A model generated the notes under the pieces. It did no database searches, was not told the DNA's origin, and saw only the letters and a program-made list of their open reading frames with translations. Shown in pieces: positions 34,859 through 43,133 of a DNA stretch of 64,000 bases (position 1 is its first letter; each line of letters begins with the position of its first letter). Position numbers and translations under genes: made by a program. This DNA is from Gemmatimonadota bacterium (GTDB lineage: Bacteria; Gemmatimonadota; Gemmatimonadetes; Longimicrobiales; Gaopeijiaceae), in the NCBI GenBank assembly GCA_040882465.1, contig JBBEBG010000017.1, positions 29,297 to 93,296 on the forward strand. The letters are read 5' to 3'.

Positions 34859-35380
34859 ATGGGCCGGTGGGCTTTCGGCTCCGCTCGCCGCCTTGCGCGA
34901 GAGGAGTCGGGACAGGACCTGGTCGAACTCGTCATGGTCACGCCTCTACTCTGCCTCGTAGTCTTCGGGATTCTCGAGTTCGGAAACATCCTCGACTCCC
35001 AACAGGCGGTCTCCTACCTCACCCGTGAAGGCGCCAGCATGGCCTCGCGCGGCGTATCCATGCCGGCGGTCCTCAACGCGACGCTCGACAACGGATCCGG
35101 GATCCAGTTGGAGGAAAGGGGGGGTCTCGTTTTGAGCCGGCTCGTCGTCGGGGACGGCGTCCCCAACGTCGAGGAACAGATCGCGAGCATTGGATATGAA
35201 AGCGCCAGTCGGCTGGGCATGGTGGGCGACGAGCTGGACGAGTTGACCGACATCACGATGGCCGACGGCGCCAACATCTACGTCCTCGAAATCTTTTATA
35301 CACGTCCGACCCTCACTCCCGTCATGGCATTCCTGTCTGTCATGGTGCCGGACGTCCTTTACGATCGAGCCATCTTCTGA
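34859..35380 (+). CDS. Second TadE-like pseudopilin
   Basis: A 173-residue protein beginning with a basic segment and REESGQDLVELVMVTPLLCL, the same Glu-containing pseudopilin helix as the gene before. The soluble part differs from its neighbour (LNATLDNGSGIQLEERGG, ANIYVLEIFYTRPTLTPVM), so they are paralogous in design and not copies. The start is not certain: I use the ATG at 34859, but a TTG at 34778 overlapping the previous stop would add 27 residues. Neither has a strong ribosome site. It probably forms an envelope or pilus subcomplex with the flanking genes. Confidence 0.8.
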   Translation: MGRWAFGSARRLAREESGQDLVELVMVTPLLCLVVFGILEFGNILDSQQAVSYLTREGASMASRGVSMPAVLNATLDNGSGIQLEERGGLVLSRLVVGDGVPNVEEQIASIGYESASRLGMVGDELDELTDITMADGANIYVLEIFYTRPTLTPVMAFLSVMVPDVLYDRAIF

Positions 35381-35408
35381 TCCCTGAACCCAGGGGAGTG
35401 AGCGATCC

Positions 35409-36689
35409 ATGAGACCGAACACCGTTCGGCCGTCGAATCGTAGGATTCCGGTGCAGGCACGCGCCCTAATCGCCGACGAGAGGGGCGCGATCCTCCTGAT
35501 GGTTGCGATCCTCGGAGTCGTCATTGCGGGGCTCACCGGAATGGTCATGGACCTCGGCCTCGCCTATGTGAATCGCGCACAGATGTCTCGGGCGGTTGAT
35601 GCCGGCTCCCTCGCCGGCGCACGGACACTCCGGAGCGGCGAGGACGTGGCGCGCGACCAGGCGCTCGCGCTCGCGGCCGTGAACGGGGTGAGCCAAGGAG
35701 ACGGAACTTCCCTCCAAGTCCTTTTCGCAACGAATGCCGAGGGGGAAAGCACCGTCGAAATGATCGCGAGCCGTCCGATGCCCACGATCTTTCTCCGAGC
35801 CGTCGGATTAAACGAACTCCTGATCGCGTCGTCCGCGATGGCCGCAGTGCCGCCCGTGGACCTCGTCCTGGTCCTCGACCAGTCGGGGTCGCTCGCGGCG
35901 AACGGCGCTTGGGACGACCTCCAAGACGCTGCGATCGCCTTCATCGAGCATTTCGACGACGACATCGATCAAGTGGGGTTGGTCTCTTTCGCGCTCCGTG
36001 CCACCAACCGGTTCTCGATCGGCCACGGCTTCACGACCACGATCGAGAACCGGATCAACGCGATGACCTCGGCCGGGGACACGAACGCCGGAGAAGGTCT
36101 CCGCTTCGCGCTCGGTCAACTCAGCCTCCCCAACGTGCGCGACCGCTCGGTGAAGGTCGTGGTTTTTTTCACTGACGGACGTCCCACGGCCTTCCGGGGA
36201 GCGCTCGGAAACAACGGACCCATCAACGGAGGTTCCGCTTTGGGCCCATTCACCTCCGCGACCCCCGGCGTCGAAGACCGAATCATGGCCGTCTACACGA
36301 CGGGAAATCTGGTTCGCGGCTACTTCAACAATCCGGACGCCCTTCCATCCAACTCGATTCCGAACCCGAACGGGTGCCAAAACGTCTCGAGTTGTTGGGG
36401 ATGGGACGAGGACGAGGTTCGCGAGAAGGGGAGGGACGCGGGGCTCGAGGTCGCGGACGTGGTCCGTGGCCAGGACATCCTCATCTACAGCATCGGACTC
36501 GGGAACCCGAACGCGGGCGATCCCCTCCTCGTGCCCGACATGAACTACCTCAAGCTGATCGCGAACGAAGGCGGGATCAGCGACGAGGACCAGCCCGCCG
36601 GACGCGCGTACTTCGCCCCTTCCCCGGCGGAGCTCCAAGCGGTCTTCAATCAGGTCGCGCAGGATCTACTGGTACGGCTGGCACGGTAA
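35409..36689 (+). CDS. TadG-like protein with von Willebrand factor A domain
   Basis: A 426-residue protein. The N-terminal part is TadE/TadG-like: a membrane helix (GAILLMVAILGVVIAGLTGM) then AYVNRAQMSRAVDAGSLAGA, the usual TadG start. From about residue 155 comes a von Willebrand A domain with an intact metal site: DQSGS (DxSxS) near 157, a Thr in SAGDTNAGEG near 222, and FFTDGRP near 256. Two Cys in CQNVSSCWGWDEDE may form a disulfide. The domain may bind a surface or pilus ligand. It ends 32 bases before the displaced tRNA fragment of the island. Confidence 0.88.
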   Translation: MRPNTVRPSNRRIPVQARALIADERGAILLMVAILGVVIAGLTGMVMDLGLAYVNRAQMSRAVDAGSLAGARTLRSGEDVARDQALALAAVNGVSQGDGTSLQVLFATNAEGESTVEMIASRPMPTIFLRAVGLNELLIASSAMAAVPPVDLVLVLDQSGSLAANGAWDDLQDAAIAFIEHFDDDIDQVGLVSFALRATNRFSIGHGFTTTIENRINAMTSAGDTNAGEGLRFALGQLSLPNVRDRSVKVVVFFTDGRPTAFRGALGNNGPINGGSALGPFTSATPGVEDRIMAVYTTGNLVRGYFNNPDALPSNSIPNPNGCQNVSSCWGWDEDEVREKGRDAGLEVADVVRGQDILIYSIGLGNPNAGDPLLVPDMNYLKLIANEGGISDEDQPAGRAYFAPSPAELQAVFNQVAQDLLVRLAR

Positions 36690-36721
36690 AGGCAGGGGGG
36701 CAGAGAAGCGTCCCGATCCTG

Positions 36722-36765
36722 AATGAGCCGGCTGGGGATCGAACCCAGGACCTACGGATTAAAAG
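36722..36765 (-). repeat. Displaced 3' end of tRNA-Lys (outer att site of the island)
   Basis: Forty-four bases are identical to 41033-41076. In tRNA terms they run from the anticodon loop to the discriminator base plus two bases. No 5' half of a tRNA is attached, so this is not a functional tRNA. It is the original 3' end of the tRNA-Lys gene, separated from its 5' half by the insertion. This is the standard signature of tyrosine-recombinase integration into a tRNA gene. Confidence 0.9.
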
Positions 36766-36790
36766 ACCACCGGCCACGATCTTCACTCCG

Positions 36791-36940
36791 ATGGCCGGCG
36801 TCGAAATCTACGTATCTGAGGACGATCTAATCGGTTACTTCGATCAGGCCATCGCGTCCTGGCAGCGATTAGCCTCGATGATGGCCGAGGGGAAGCAGGT
36901 CTCGGACATGGCTTGCCCCACGGAAGCACGCTGTTCTTAG
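36791..36940 (+). CDS. Possible 49-residue ORF at the island's left edge
   Basis: An ATG at 36791 opens a short frame ending TAG at 36938-36940, giving MAGVEIYVSEDDLIGYFDQA and an acidic remainder. It is not similar to any family I recognise. It has no convincing Shine-Dalgarno and its end overlaps the vsr stop by 4 bases. It could be a chance frame, a small regulator, or a remnant of a lost gene. Confidence 0.25.
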   Translation: MAGVEIYVSEDDLIGYFDQAIASWQRLASMMAEGKQVSDMACPTEARCS

Positions 36941-37467
36941 ACGCTCAATGAGCGGACAGCACTGAGGCCCCTGGACGAATCCAGTCGCACTCGGGGAGAC
37001 ACCGCGATGGGAGCGGGTCTTGAGGGAAGGTCTTCCCGCTCGCGAAGACGCTTGGAGAGACGCCGGCGGATCCTGCGATGCGTGTGTTTCAGCTCCTCGG
37101 GCCGCAGCTCATGTTCCCAGAATCGCCACACTGCGAATCCAGCGTTTCGGAGGAGCCTTCGGTTCTTCCCGTCCCGTTTCACGTTGCGTGCAAGCTTCGG
37201 CTCCCAGTAGTCGCGGTTGGATTCCGGAACACTCCCGTGCTCGGGGCAGAGGTGAAAGAAGCAGCCATCCACAAACAGCGCCAGCCAGAGCGACGGAATT
37301 AGCAGGTCAGGCTTTCCCGGCAGCGTGGCCACGTTCCGCTCAATGCGCCATCGATGGTCCAGCTCGCCTCGCACGGCTTCGTATAGCCGGTTCTCGGGGA
37401 TAGTACCGCTACTTCGGATGGCCGACATGATGCGACTCCGTCCCTCTGAGCTCACATGGTCAGTCAT
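36937..37467 (-). CDS. vsr: Very short patch repair (Vsr) endonuclease
   Basis: A 176-residue T:G mismatch endonuclease, which nicks beside thymine produced by deamination of 5-methylcytosine. The family start is MTDHVSSEGRSRIMSAIRSS; the catalytic Asp54 is in LPGKPDLLIP, and FVDGCFFHLCPEH and YWEPKLARNVKRDGKN follow as in E. coli Vsr. I chose ATG 37467 because it has a GGAGGT site inside the end of the HNH gene and lies 2 bases after its stop; an ATG at 37491 is possible. Its presence fits the two cytosine methyltransferases upstream, whose product it would protect from C-to-T mutation. Confidence 0.92.
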   Translation of the reverse strand: MTDHVSSEGRSRIMSAIRSSGTIPENRLYEAVRGELDHRWRIERNVATLPGKPDLLIPSLWLALFVDGCFFHLCPEHGSVPESNRDYWEPKLARNVKRDGKNRRLLRNAGFAVWRFWEHELRPEELKHTHRRIRRRLSKRLREREDLPSRPAPIAVSPRVRLDSSRGLSAVRSLSV

Positions 37468-37469
37468 CG

Positions 37470-38717
37470 TCAGTTGTACCTCCATCGCCATCTCAGGACC
37501 TCCTCGCTTACAGCCGGCGGGAGGGCCAGGGGTCCTGCGAGACCTCCGTAGCTCGGGCTGGCACCTGCAAGTTCAGATAGATGCACCGCTCTCTCGGGTG
37601 AGATCCGAATGTGCCCAGCGTCGAAGAGAGTGTGAACGTCTGACCTCAAGCACAGGCCGTTTCCGGGATCGTCGCCGCCGCCATACTTCACCGGAATTAT
37701 GTGGGCGGCGATCAGCACGTCCGGAATGGTCTCGCCCGTCAGAACACATCGGCTCTCGAAAGACCGCAGCACCTCTCGCCGAAAGGCTTGCTGCCCAGGG
37801 CGGCGGATCACCTCTATCGTAATGCGAACGCGATCGACGAAGAGAGGGCGACCACTCTCTCGCAGCCCCGTCAACGCATCCTCATACGAAGACCCGGCCA
37901 CTCTAGCCTCGACTACCTCCCTCACCTCCGCCAGTCGGTCTTCCGAGAGCCAGTAAGTAGTTGTGTAACGGGTAGATCCCTTTTCTCGATTCAGGTACCC
38001 CCAGTGGCTAAGAAACCGCAAGAACTCATCAGCCATCCTCGGATCGTTGTCTTCTGGGACGCAGTCGGGCCACGCAGACAAGTCGAGATCGCCGCGGCGC
38101 TTGGCTTCGATCGCCGCCACGTAGTCGTCCAGTTCCGCCTTCGCCCCCGCGAGCGGGATCACTACCCGGACCAACTCCTCAAGCGCCAGATAAGCCTCTC
38201 CGGGATTGCCGGCTTCCCGCATGGCGAGGATGATCTCCAGGATTAGTAGGAGCGGCCGAATCTCGAGGTGGGCATCTCGCCACCCGGACCAATCGACCCC
38301 GCTAAGATGCGGATTCGGAAGCGTGAACGATTGAACGACGACGGCGGCAAACTCGGCGCGAGAAATCGCACCGTCGGCAACCCGCTGCCCGAAATCAGTT
38401 AGTTCGATTACTCCCGGTCGCGGCCCCAGAAGGTTGAGGGCCTTCCAGTAGATTCCCGAGTTCCGGAGGACGTTCCGCTCCTTGCCCCTGACCAATGTCG
38501 CCGGCGTTTCGACTCTCGGAGCGATCTCCTCTTGCACTCTCTTCAGGGCTTCGCGGAACTCGGACGAGCTCTTCCTCATGCCTTGGCAGTCGCGCATCGC
38601 CCGGAGGCCGCCCAGTATCATGGCGGGCTCGTTGAAGCCTTCGGTGGGCGTGAGCTCAGCCCAACGCCACTTGTATCCGTCGAAAGGCTTCCTGGGTGGC
38701 GCGGGAACGCCGGACAT
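37470..38717 (-). CDS. HNH-type restriction endonuclease, candidate partner of the two methyltransferases
   Basis: A 415-residue protein. The C-terminal part is an HNH nuclease of the HNH_2 type: Cys/Thr-Gly start (RCVLTGETIPDV), His339 in AAHIIPVKYGG, Asn353 in NGLCLRSDVH and His362. The N-terminal 310 residues are not recognisable to me; ELTDFGQRVADGAISRAEF near residue 120 suggests a winged-helix DNA-binding element like those in some type II enzymes. The ATG directly follows the stop of the methyltransferase gene. Gene order and content make it the likely restriction enzyme; cleavage site unknown. Confidence 0.75.
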   Translation of the reverse strand: MSGVPAPPRKPFDGYKWRWAELTPTEGFNEPAMILGGLRAMRDCQGMRKSSSEFREALKRVQEEIAPRVETPATLVRGKERNVLRNSGIYWKALNLLGPRPGVIELTDFGQRVADGAISRAEFAAVVVQSFTLPNPHLSGVDWSGWRDAHLEIRPLLLILEIILAMREAGNPGEAYLALEELVRVVIPLAGAKAELDDYVAAIEAKRRGDLDLSAWPDCVPEDNDPRMADEFLRFLSHWGYLNREKGSTRYTTTYWLSEDRLAEVREVVEARVAGSSYEDALTGLRESGRPLFVDRVRITIEVIRRPGQQAFRREVLRSFESRCVLTGETIPDVLIAAHIIPVKYGGGDDPGNGLCLRSDVHTLFDAGHIRISPERAVHLSELAGASPSYGGLAGPLALPPAVSEEVLRWRWRYN

Positions 38718-39731
38718 TCAGAGCAGGGAAGGCTGGATAGGGTGCTCAGCCTCAAGCCTCGATCCATGGGCGATGGCGCTCTCCGACGACCCCGATGCGC
38801 AGTCGAGAATTGAGGCGGCCACGGCCCGAGCGAGCGGCGGAGGCACAGCGTTCGCAATTTGCCGGTAGGCTGAGGTCCGTGTGCCGGCGAAGGCGAACCA
38901 ATCTGGAAAACCCTGTATCCTCGCGGCCTCCCTGGGGGAAATACGGCGGTGATTGTCCGGATGATGCAGGACTACGACTCCACCGCGATCATCCCCCCGT
39001 GCCGTCAACGTTGGCGAGGGCATCGCAGGATTGATTCGACGGTGACCGAGGTAGCCATTGAACCGCAGCTTGTAGCGCGAGTAGCCGTCGTGGTTCGGCA
39101 AGTCATGCTCGGCATCCGGCTCCGGCACGTCCGCCAGCGCATCCCCCACCCCGATCCAGGGCGACAGACCCAGGGCAGCCGCCTCACTTGAGTCAGCGTG
39201 AGTGCGCACTGGAGGAAAGGCGCTCAGGTCGCAAGCAACGTCCTCCCTGGCTCCAAGCAGGAACACTCTCTGCCGGGACTGCGGCACTCCGTAATCTGCC
39301 GCGTTGAGCAGCGAATAGGCCACTGTGTAACCGACCTTGGCAAAATCGGCCAGAATCTCTTGAAAGACGACTCCGTCGGCGAGGCTCAGGATACCCTTGA
39401 CGTTCTCGGCCAAGAAGAACTGCGGCCGGATGTTTCGAAGGATGCGCACGAACTCCAGATAGAGCTTGTTTCGACCATCCTCGCTTGACCTGGTAATGTT
39501 AGCGACCGAAAACCCCTGGCACGGAAATCCTCCGATTATCACGTCCCCGTGAGGGACGGAACTGGCCTCAACTCCTGCCAGGTCGGCAAGGACAATGTGG
39601 TCGCTAATGTTCTTCCGGTAGGACTCGACCGCATCCGCGTAGCTGTCCACTGCCCATACGAGATCAAAGCCCGCCTGGCGGAAGCCGAGGTCGAGTCCGC
39701 CAGCTCCGGAAAACAGCGACACTGCCTTCAC
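38718..39731 (-). CDS. DNA cytosine-5 methyltransferase 1
   Basis: A 337-residue C5-cytosine methyltransferase. Motif I is VSLFSGAGGLDLGF, the catalytic Cys71 is in GGFPCQGFS, motif VI is AENV (108-111), motif VIII QSRQRVF (151-157), and motif IX PSPTLTARG (238-246). The stretch between VIII and IX, which holds the target recognition domain, is short (about 80 residues), which suggests a short recognition sequence. I chose the GTG at 39731, which overlaps the stop of the upstream methyltransferase by 4 bases; a GTG at 39749 is the alternative. It is followed directly by the HNH endonuclease. Confidence 0.92.
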   Translation of the reverse strand: MKAVSLFSGAGGLDLGFRQAGFDLVWAVDSYADAVESYRKNISDHIVLADLAGVEASSVPHGDVIIGGFPCQGFSVANITRSSEDGRNKLYLEFVRILRNIRPQFFLAENVKGILSLADGVVFQEILADFAKVGYTVAYSLLNAADYGVPQSRQRVFLLGAREDVACDLSAFPPVRTHADSSEAAALGLSPWIGVGDALADVPEPDAEHDLPNHDGYSRYKLRFNGYLGHRRINPAMPSPTLTARGDDRGGVVVLHHPDNHRRISPREAARIQGFPDWFAFAGTRTSAYRQIANAVPPPLARAVAASILDCASGSSESAIAHGSRLEAEHPIQPSLL

Positions 39732-40693
39732 TTCGCCACCCCGGCACACTCCTTGGCCTCGGATGCGTCCTGTTCCATACGAGGGATACCTTCAGCGAGA
39801 CGAGCAGCGAACACGGGAGGCACTGCGTTGCCCACCTGCCGGTACATGGAGTTGAGCGACCCGAAGAATTGGAAGTCGAGCGGAAAAGACTGAACGATTG
39901 CGGACTCTCGCACCGATAGCCTCCTGTGATGCCTCGGATGAGCGAGTGCGCAGACGCCGCCACCCCCATCGCCACGGGCGAGGATTGTGGGAGACGGCTT
40001 GTTCGGATCTGTCCTTCGATGCCCGGTGAAATTCCGGTCAGTCACCTTGTACTGAGAACTTACGTGGTTGAGAAGGTCGTGATGCTCTTCGGGGTCAGGA
40101 ATGTCCCGCAGCGCCTCACCAATGGTAACCCAGGACTTCCGAAGAAGCGTTGCTTCTCTTGCATGGGTCGGACTCGGCATCCGTAGAATTTCATCGATGT
40201 CGTGCCGAGTGCCCAGAAAGAACACGCGACGACGCGATTGCGGAACCCCGAAGTCGGCCAGGTTCACGAGATGGTGGGAGACCCTGTACCCGCAATCCTT
40301 GAAGTCTTGAAGTATCATTTCGACGACCTTGCCCCCATCAAGGCTCAGGATCCCCCGAACGTTCTCCGCGACAAAGTACGGCGGCTGCTTTTCTCTGAGA
40401 ACTCGCACGAACTCAAGGTAGAGACGGTTCCGCGAATCTTCGGGAGAACGCTTCAGATTCGCTCGGGAAAATCCCTGGCAAGGAAACCCTCCGATGATGA
40501 TCTCCCCATCCGGGATTTCTGATTCGGGAAGCTCAGAGATGTCCCCGAGGACAACATGGTCTCCCAAGTTGAACCGATAGGTGTCAACGCAGTCGGCATC
40601 GACGTCGTTCGCCCAGGCCAACTCGTGGCCCGCGATCCGGAAACCCAGGTCCATCCCACCAGCTCCGGAGAAAAGGGAAATAACGCGACTCAT
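39728..40693 (-). CDS. DNA cytosine-5 methyltransferase 2 (paralogue)
   Basis: A 321-residue enzyme with the same motifs: ISLFSGAGGMDLGF, Cys72 in GGFPCQGFS, AENV, QSRRRVFFLG and PSPTILARG. It is clearly related to its neighbour, with matching blocks RNRLYLEFVRVLRE and GILSLDGG versus RNKLYLEFVRILRN and GILSLADG, but the recognition regions differ. Two such paralogues in one system usually methylate the two strands of an asymmetric site. The ATG at 40693 follows GAGG; an in-frame ATG at 40762 would add an unlikely N-terminus. It is the first gene of the operon. Confidence 0.92.
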   Translation of the reverse strand: MSRVISLFSGAGGMDLGFRIAGHELAWANDVDADCVDTYRFNLGDHVVLGDISELPESEIPDGEIIIGGFPCQGFSRANLKRSPEDSRNRLYLEFVRVLREKQPPYFVAENVRGILSLDGGKVVEMILQDFKDCGYRVSHHLVNLADFGVPQSRRRVFFLGTRHDIDEILRMPSPTHAREATLLRKSWVTIGEALRDIPDPEEHHDLLNHVSSQYKVTDRNFTGHRRTDPNKPSPTILARGDGGGGVCALAHPRHHRRLSVRESAIVQSFPLDFQFFGSLNSMYRQVGNAVPPVFAARLAEGIPRMEQDASEAKECAGVAK

Positions 40694-41032
40694 CTTCGAT
40701 TGCCTCGGAATGGAACTCAAGAATCTTGGCCGGCGGAGCGATCTGAACGGGGCCGTCGCCATGCACCATGAGAAGAGCTCGGGCCATGCGTCAAGTTAAC
40801 AGCTCGGCCCGTTTGGAAGTCCGGTCCATCAACATCGTAGGTCATGAAGTTGGGCCGGCGTATAGCAGCTTGACTCACGGGCAGCCGCTCCCTGACCCGC
40901 CCTTGATCCCTCGGCTGCAGCACGCGCCGGCCAACCCGACCGTGTCTGCACTGTCACTGCACTCGCGCAGATATGCGTCGATCTGGCCCGAACTCCTACT
41001 CAGTCATCTTATTGTCACATCTTAGGTTATCC

Positions 41033-41034
<2 letters not shown>
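40694..41034. other. Leader region of the island operon next to the tRNA
   Basis: No convincing gene is seen in these 341 bases. A TTGACG box on the minus strand (about 40791-40796) could be a -35 for the methyltransferase operon, but the matching -10 is poor. This is where an integrase or its remnant would be expected for a tRNA-targeted element; none of the frames looks like one. Short GCACTG-type repeats occur near 40940-40965. Confidence 0.4.
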
Positions 41035-41107
<73 letters not shown>

Positions 41108-41184
41108 CAACGATACGCTAGCACTTACCTCAACCCGCGCGCTGCACTCCGCCCCGTCTGCTACCCCACCCACTGACCGTTCGG

Positions 41185-41847
41185 TTACCCCTCGAGCCCC
41201 ATCGTGAGTTGGGCCCCGAAAGTCGTGCGGTGGTGCGGCGAACGCCCGCATTCCGAGATCGCCCGAAGGTGCCCCGGCGTCCCATACCCCATGTTTCGCT
41301 CCCATCCGTAGGCAGGATACCGCCGCGCCAGACGGCACATCAGGCGGTCGCGGCTCACCTTCGCGACGATGGAGGCGCACGAGATCGAATGTACGATCCC
41401 GTCCCCTCCCACGACCGCTTCGTGCTCCCACTCCACTCCTCTCACCGGGAGCCCGTCCACGACAATGTGCGCGGGATCCCGACCCAGCGCCCGGAGGGCA
41501 CGTCCCATCGCCACCGACGTCGCGCGCAGGATGTTGAGCGCATCGATCTCCCGAACCGAAGCCGCACCGACCCCGATGGCGAGCGCCCCGGCGAGGATCT
41601 CTTCGTACAAGCTCTCCCGCCGGGCCGCTCCGAGCGTCTTCGAGTCCGTGGCGCCCTCGACCCAGCATCCCTCCGGAAGAATGACCGCCGCGGCCACGAC
41701 CGGCCCGGCCAGCGGACCGCGCCCCGCTTCGTCCACCCCCGCCACCCACGAAAGACCGCGGCCCCAGAACCACTTCTCATACGCGAGAGGGTCCAGGGGC
41801 CGTGATCCGTCCAGATCGGACGGAGGGGACGAAGGCTTCGGCTCCAT
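41185..41847 (-). CDS. rnhB: Ribonuclease HII
   Basis: A 220-residue RNase HII, which cuts RNA in RNA/DNA hybrids and removes misincorporated ribonucleotides. The active-site segments are present: AGVDEAGRGPLAGPVVAAAV near residue 36, IVVDG near 127, ASIVAKVSRDRLM near 157 and MGYGTPGHLRAI. The N-terminal extension is short and Pro/Ser-rich. It follows rplS by 11 bases, the usual gene order in many bacteria, and is the last protein gene of that operon. Confidence 0.95.
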   Translation of the reverse strand: MEPKPSSPPSDLDGSRPLDPLAYEKWFWGRGLSWVAGVDEAGRGPLAGPVVAAAVILPEGCWVEGATDSKTLGAARRESLYEEILAGALAIGVGAASVREIDALNILRATSVAMGRALRALGRDPAHIVVDGLPVRGVEWEHEAVVGGDGIVHSISCASIVAKVSRDRLMCRLARRYPAYGWERNMGYGTPGHLRAISECGRSPHHRTTFGAQLTMGLEG

Positions 41848-41858
41848 GCCGATGCGGT

Positions 41859-42209
41859 TCAGCCGGTCCGCTTCTCCTGGATCCGGGCGGCGCGTCCGCG
41901 CAGCCCGCGCAGGTAATAGAGCTTGGCGCGGCGCACCCGTCCCTGGCGTACGACCTCGATCCCTTTCACGAACGGCGACTGGAGGGGGAAAATCCGCTCC
42001 ACGCCGACCCCGGCCGAGATCTTCCGGACGGTGAACGACTCGCGCATCCCGCCGCCGCGCCGACCAAGACAGACACCTTCGAAGGCCTGGATTCGCTCCT
42101 TGTCGCCTTCACGGACGCGGTACAGGACGCGAACCGTGTCGCCGGGCGAGAAGTCCGGGATATCGTCCCGGAGCGCTTCCTGATCGAGTTCTCTCAGTAG
42201 ATCGGCCAT
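41859..42209 (-). CDS. rplS: 50S ribosomal protein L19
   Basis: A 116-residue L19, at the subunit interface of the ribosome. [54 protein letters not shown] and the basic C-terminus [15 protein letters not shown] are all typical and of normal length. The ATG at 42209 follows GGAGGGAGG. It has its own promoter candidate upstream, separating it from trmD, and rnhB follows. Confidence 0.97.
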   Translation of the reverse strand: MADLLRELDQEALRDDIPDFSPGDTVRVLYRVREGDKERIQAFEGVCLGRRGGGMRESFTVRKISAGVGVERIFPLQSPFVKGIEVVRQGRVRRAKLYYLRGLRGRAARIQEKRTG

Positions 42210-42276
42210 GGCCGCCTCCCTCCGGGTACGTCCACCCCGGGGCCACGCCCGCGCCCCTTCCGTGGAATAGACGCGT

Positions 42277-42305
42277 AGTATAACGCGCGCCTTCAAACGG
42301 GTGAA
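42277..42305 (-). promoter_or_regulatory. Sigma-70-type promoter of rplS-rnhB
   Basis: On the minus strand TTCACC and TATACT are separated by exactly 17 bases, about 70 bases before the rplS start. The -10 matches 5 of 6 and the -35 4 of 6. This explains the 190-base gap between trmD and rplS, which are otherwise in one operon order. Confidence 0.6.
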
Positions 42306-42399
42306 GCCCCGGAAGCGGCACCAAATTCGAGGGTTGGCCCCCTCGGGGGAGTGACATGCCGCACCTGCGCGGCCCGCTCCAGCGGACGCCGGATCTTAC

Positions 42400-43092
42400 T
42401 TACGACTCTTCCTCGGCCTCGTGGCGCGCCCAGAGGTCCGGACGCCTCGCCCGGGTCATCGCCTCCGCGAGCTCCCGTCGGAAGGCCTGGATCCGGGCGT
42501 GGTCTCCTTCCCTGAGGACGGGGGGAACGGCGTGCCCCCGGTACTCGGCCGGGCGGGTCCACGACGGAGGGCTCAGGAGCGATCCATCGTAGAACGAATC
42601 CGTGGAAGCGGATTCATGATCCCCGAGGACGCCGGGAAGGAGCCGCACGACCGCGTCGGTGACGGCGAGGGCCGCGATCTCCCCCCCCGACAGAACAAAA
42701 TCCCCGAGGGACAGCTCCTCGGTCGCCAGATGCTCGGCCACCCGCTGATCCACATCCTTGTAGTGGCCGCAGAGGAGGGTGAGCTCGGGCTGGACGGAGA
42801 ACCGTACCGCATCTTCGTGCCGGAAGGCCTTTCCGCGGGGGGAGAGGAGGACGACAGGGCCCGCCGGCGCCAGCGCTTCCACCGCTTCGAAGAAGGGCTC
42901 GGGCTTCAAGACCATCCCGGCACCCCCTCCGTACGGGACGTCGTCCACCGTCCGATGCCGGTCGTGGGTGAACTCCCGGAGGTCCACGATCCGGTACGCG
43001 ACGGCCCCGGCTTCCCTCGCGCGCCCCGGAATGCTCAACGAGAGGGAGTGCGCGAAAAAATCGGGGAAGATCGTGACGATGTTGATCCGCAC
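42400..43092 (-). CDS. trmD: tRNA (guanine-N1)-methyltransferase
   Basis: A 230-residue SPOUT methyltransferase that makes m1G37 in tRNAs, preventing frameshifts. Typical segments are INIVTIFPDFFAHSLSLSIP, the VPYGGGAGMVLKPEP loop, LLSPRGKAF, LCGHYKDVDQRV and DFVLSGGEIAALAVTDAVVR. PAEYRGHAVPPVLREGDH closes the knot region. Length is slightly short for the family but complete. It follows rimM by about 40 bases in the standard operon order. Confidence 0.97.
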   Translation of the reverse strand: MRINIVTIFPDFFAHSLSLSIPGRAREAGAVAYRIVDLREFTHDRHRTVDDVPYGGGAGMVLKPEPFFEAVEALAPAGPVVLLSPRGKAFRHEDAVRFSVQPELTLLCGHYKDVDQRVAEHLATEELSLGDFVLSGGEIAALAVTDAVVRLLPGVLGDHESASTDSFYDGSLLSPPSWTRPAEYRGHAVPPVLREGDHARIQAFRRELAEAMTRARRPDLWARHEAEEES

Positions 43093-43133
43093 GGGGCACC
43101 TCGCCCGTCAGGGAATCCGCGGCCTCGCTGGCG

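Noticed and set aside
36722-36765. A second tRNA-Lys gene
   Set aside because: Only the 3' part from the anticodon loop is present; no acceptor, D arm or 5' anticodon stem precedes it.
42338-42349. Terminator after trmD (CCCCCTCGGGGG)
   Set aside because: The stem is only four or five pairs with a two-base loop and no U-tract, so it is not a convincing terminator.
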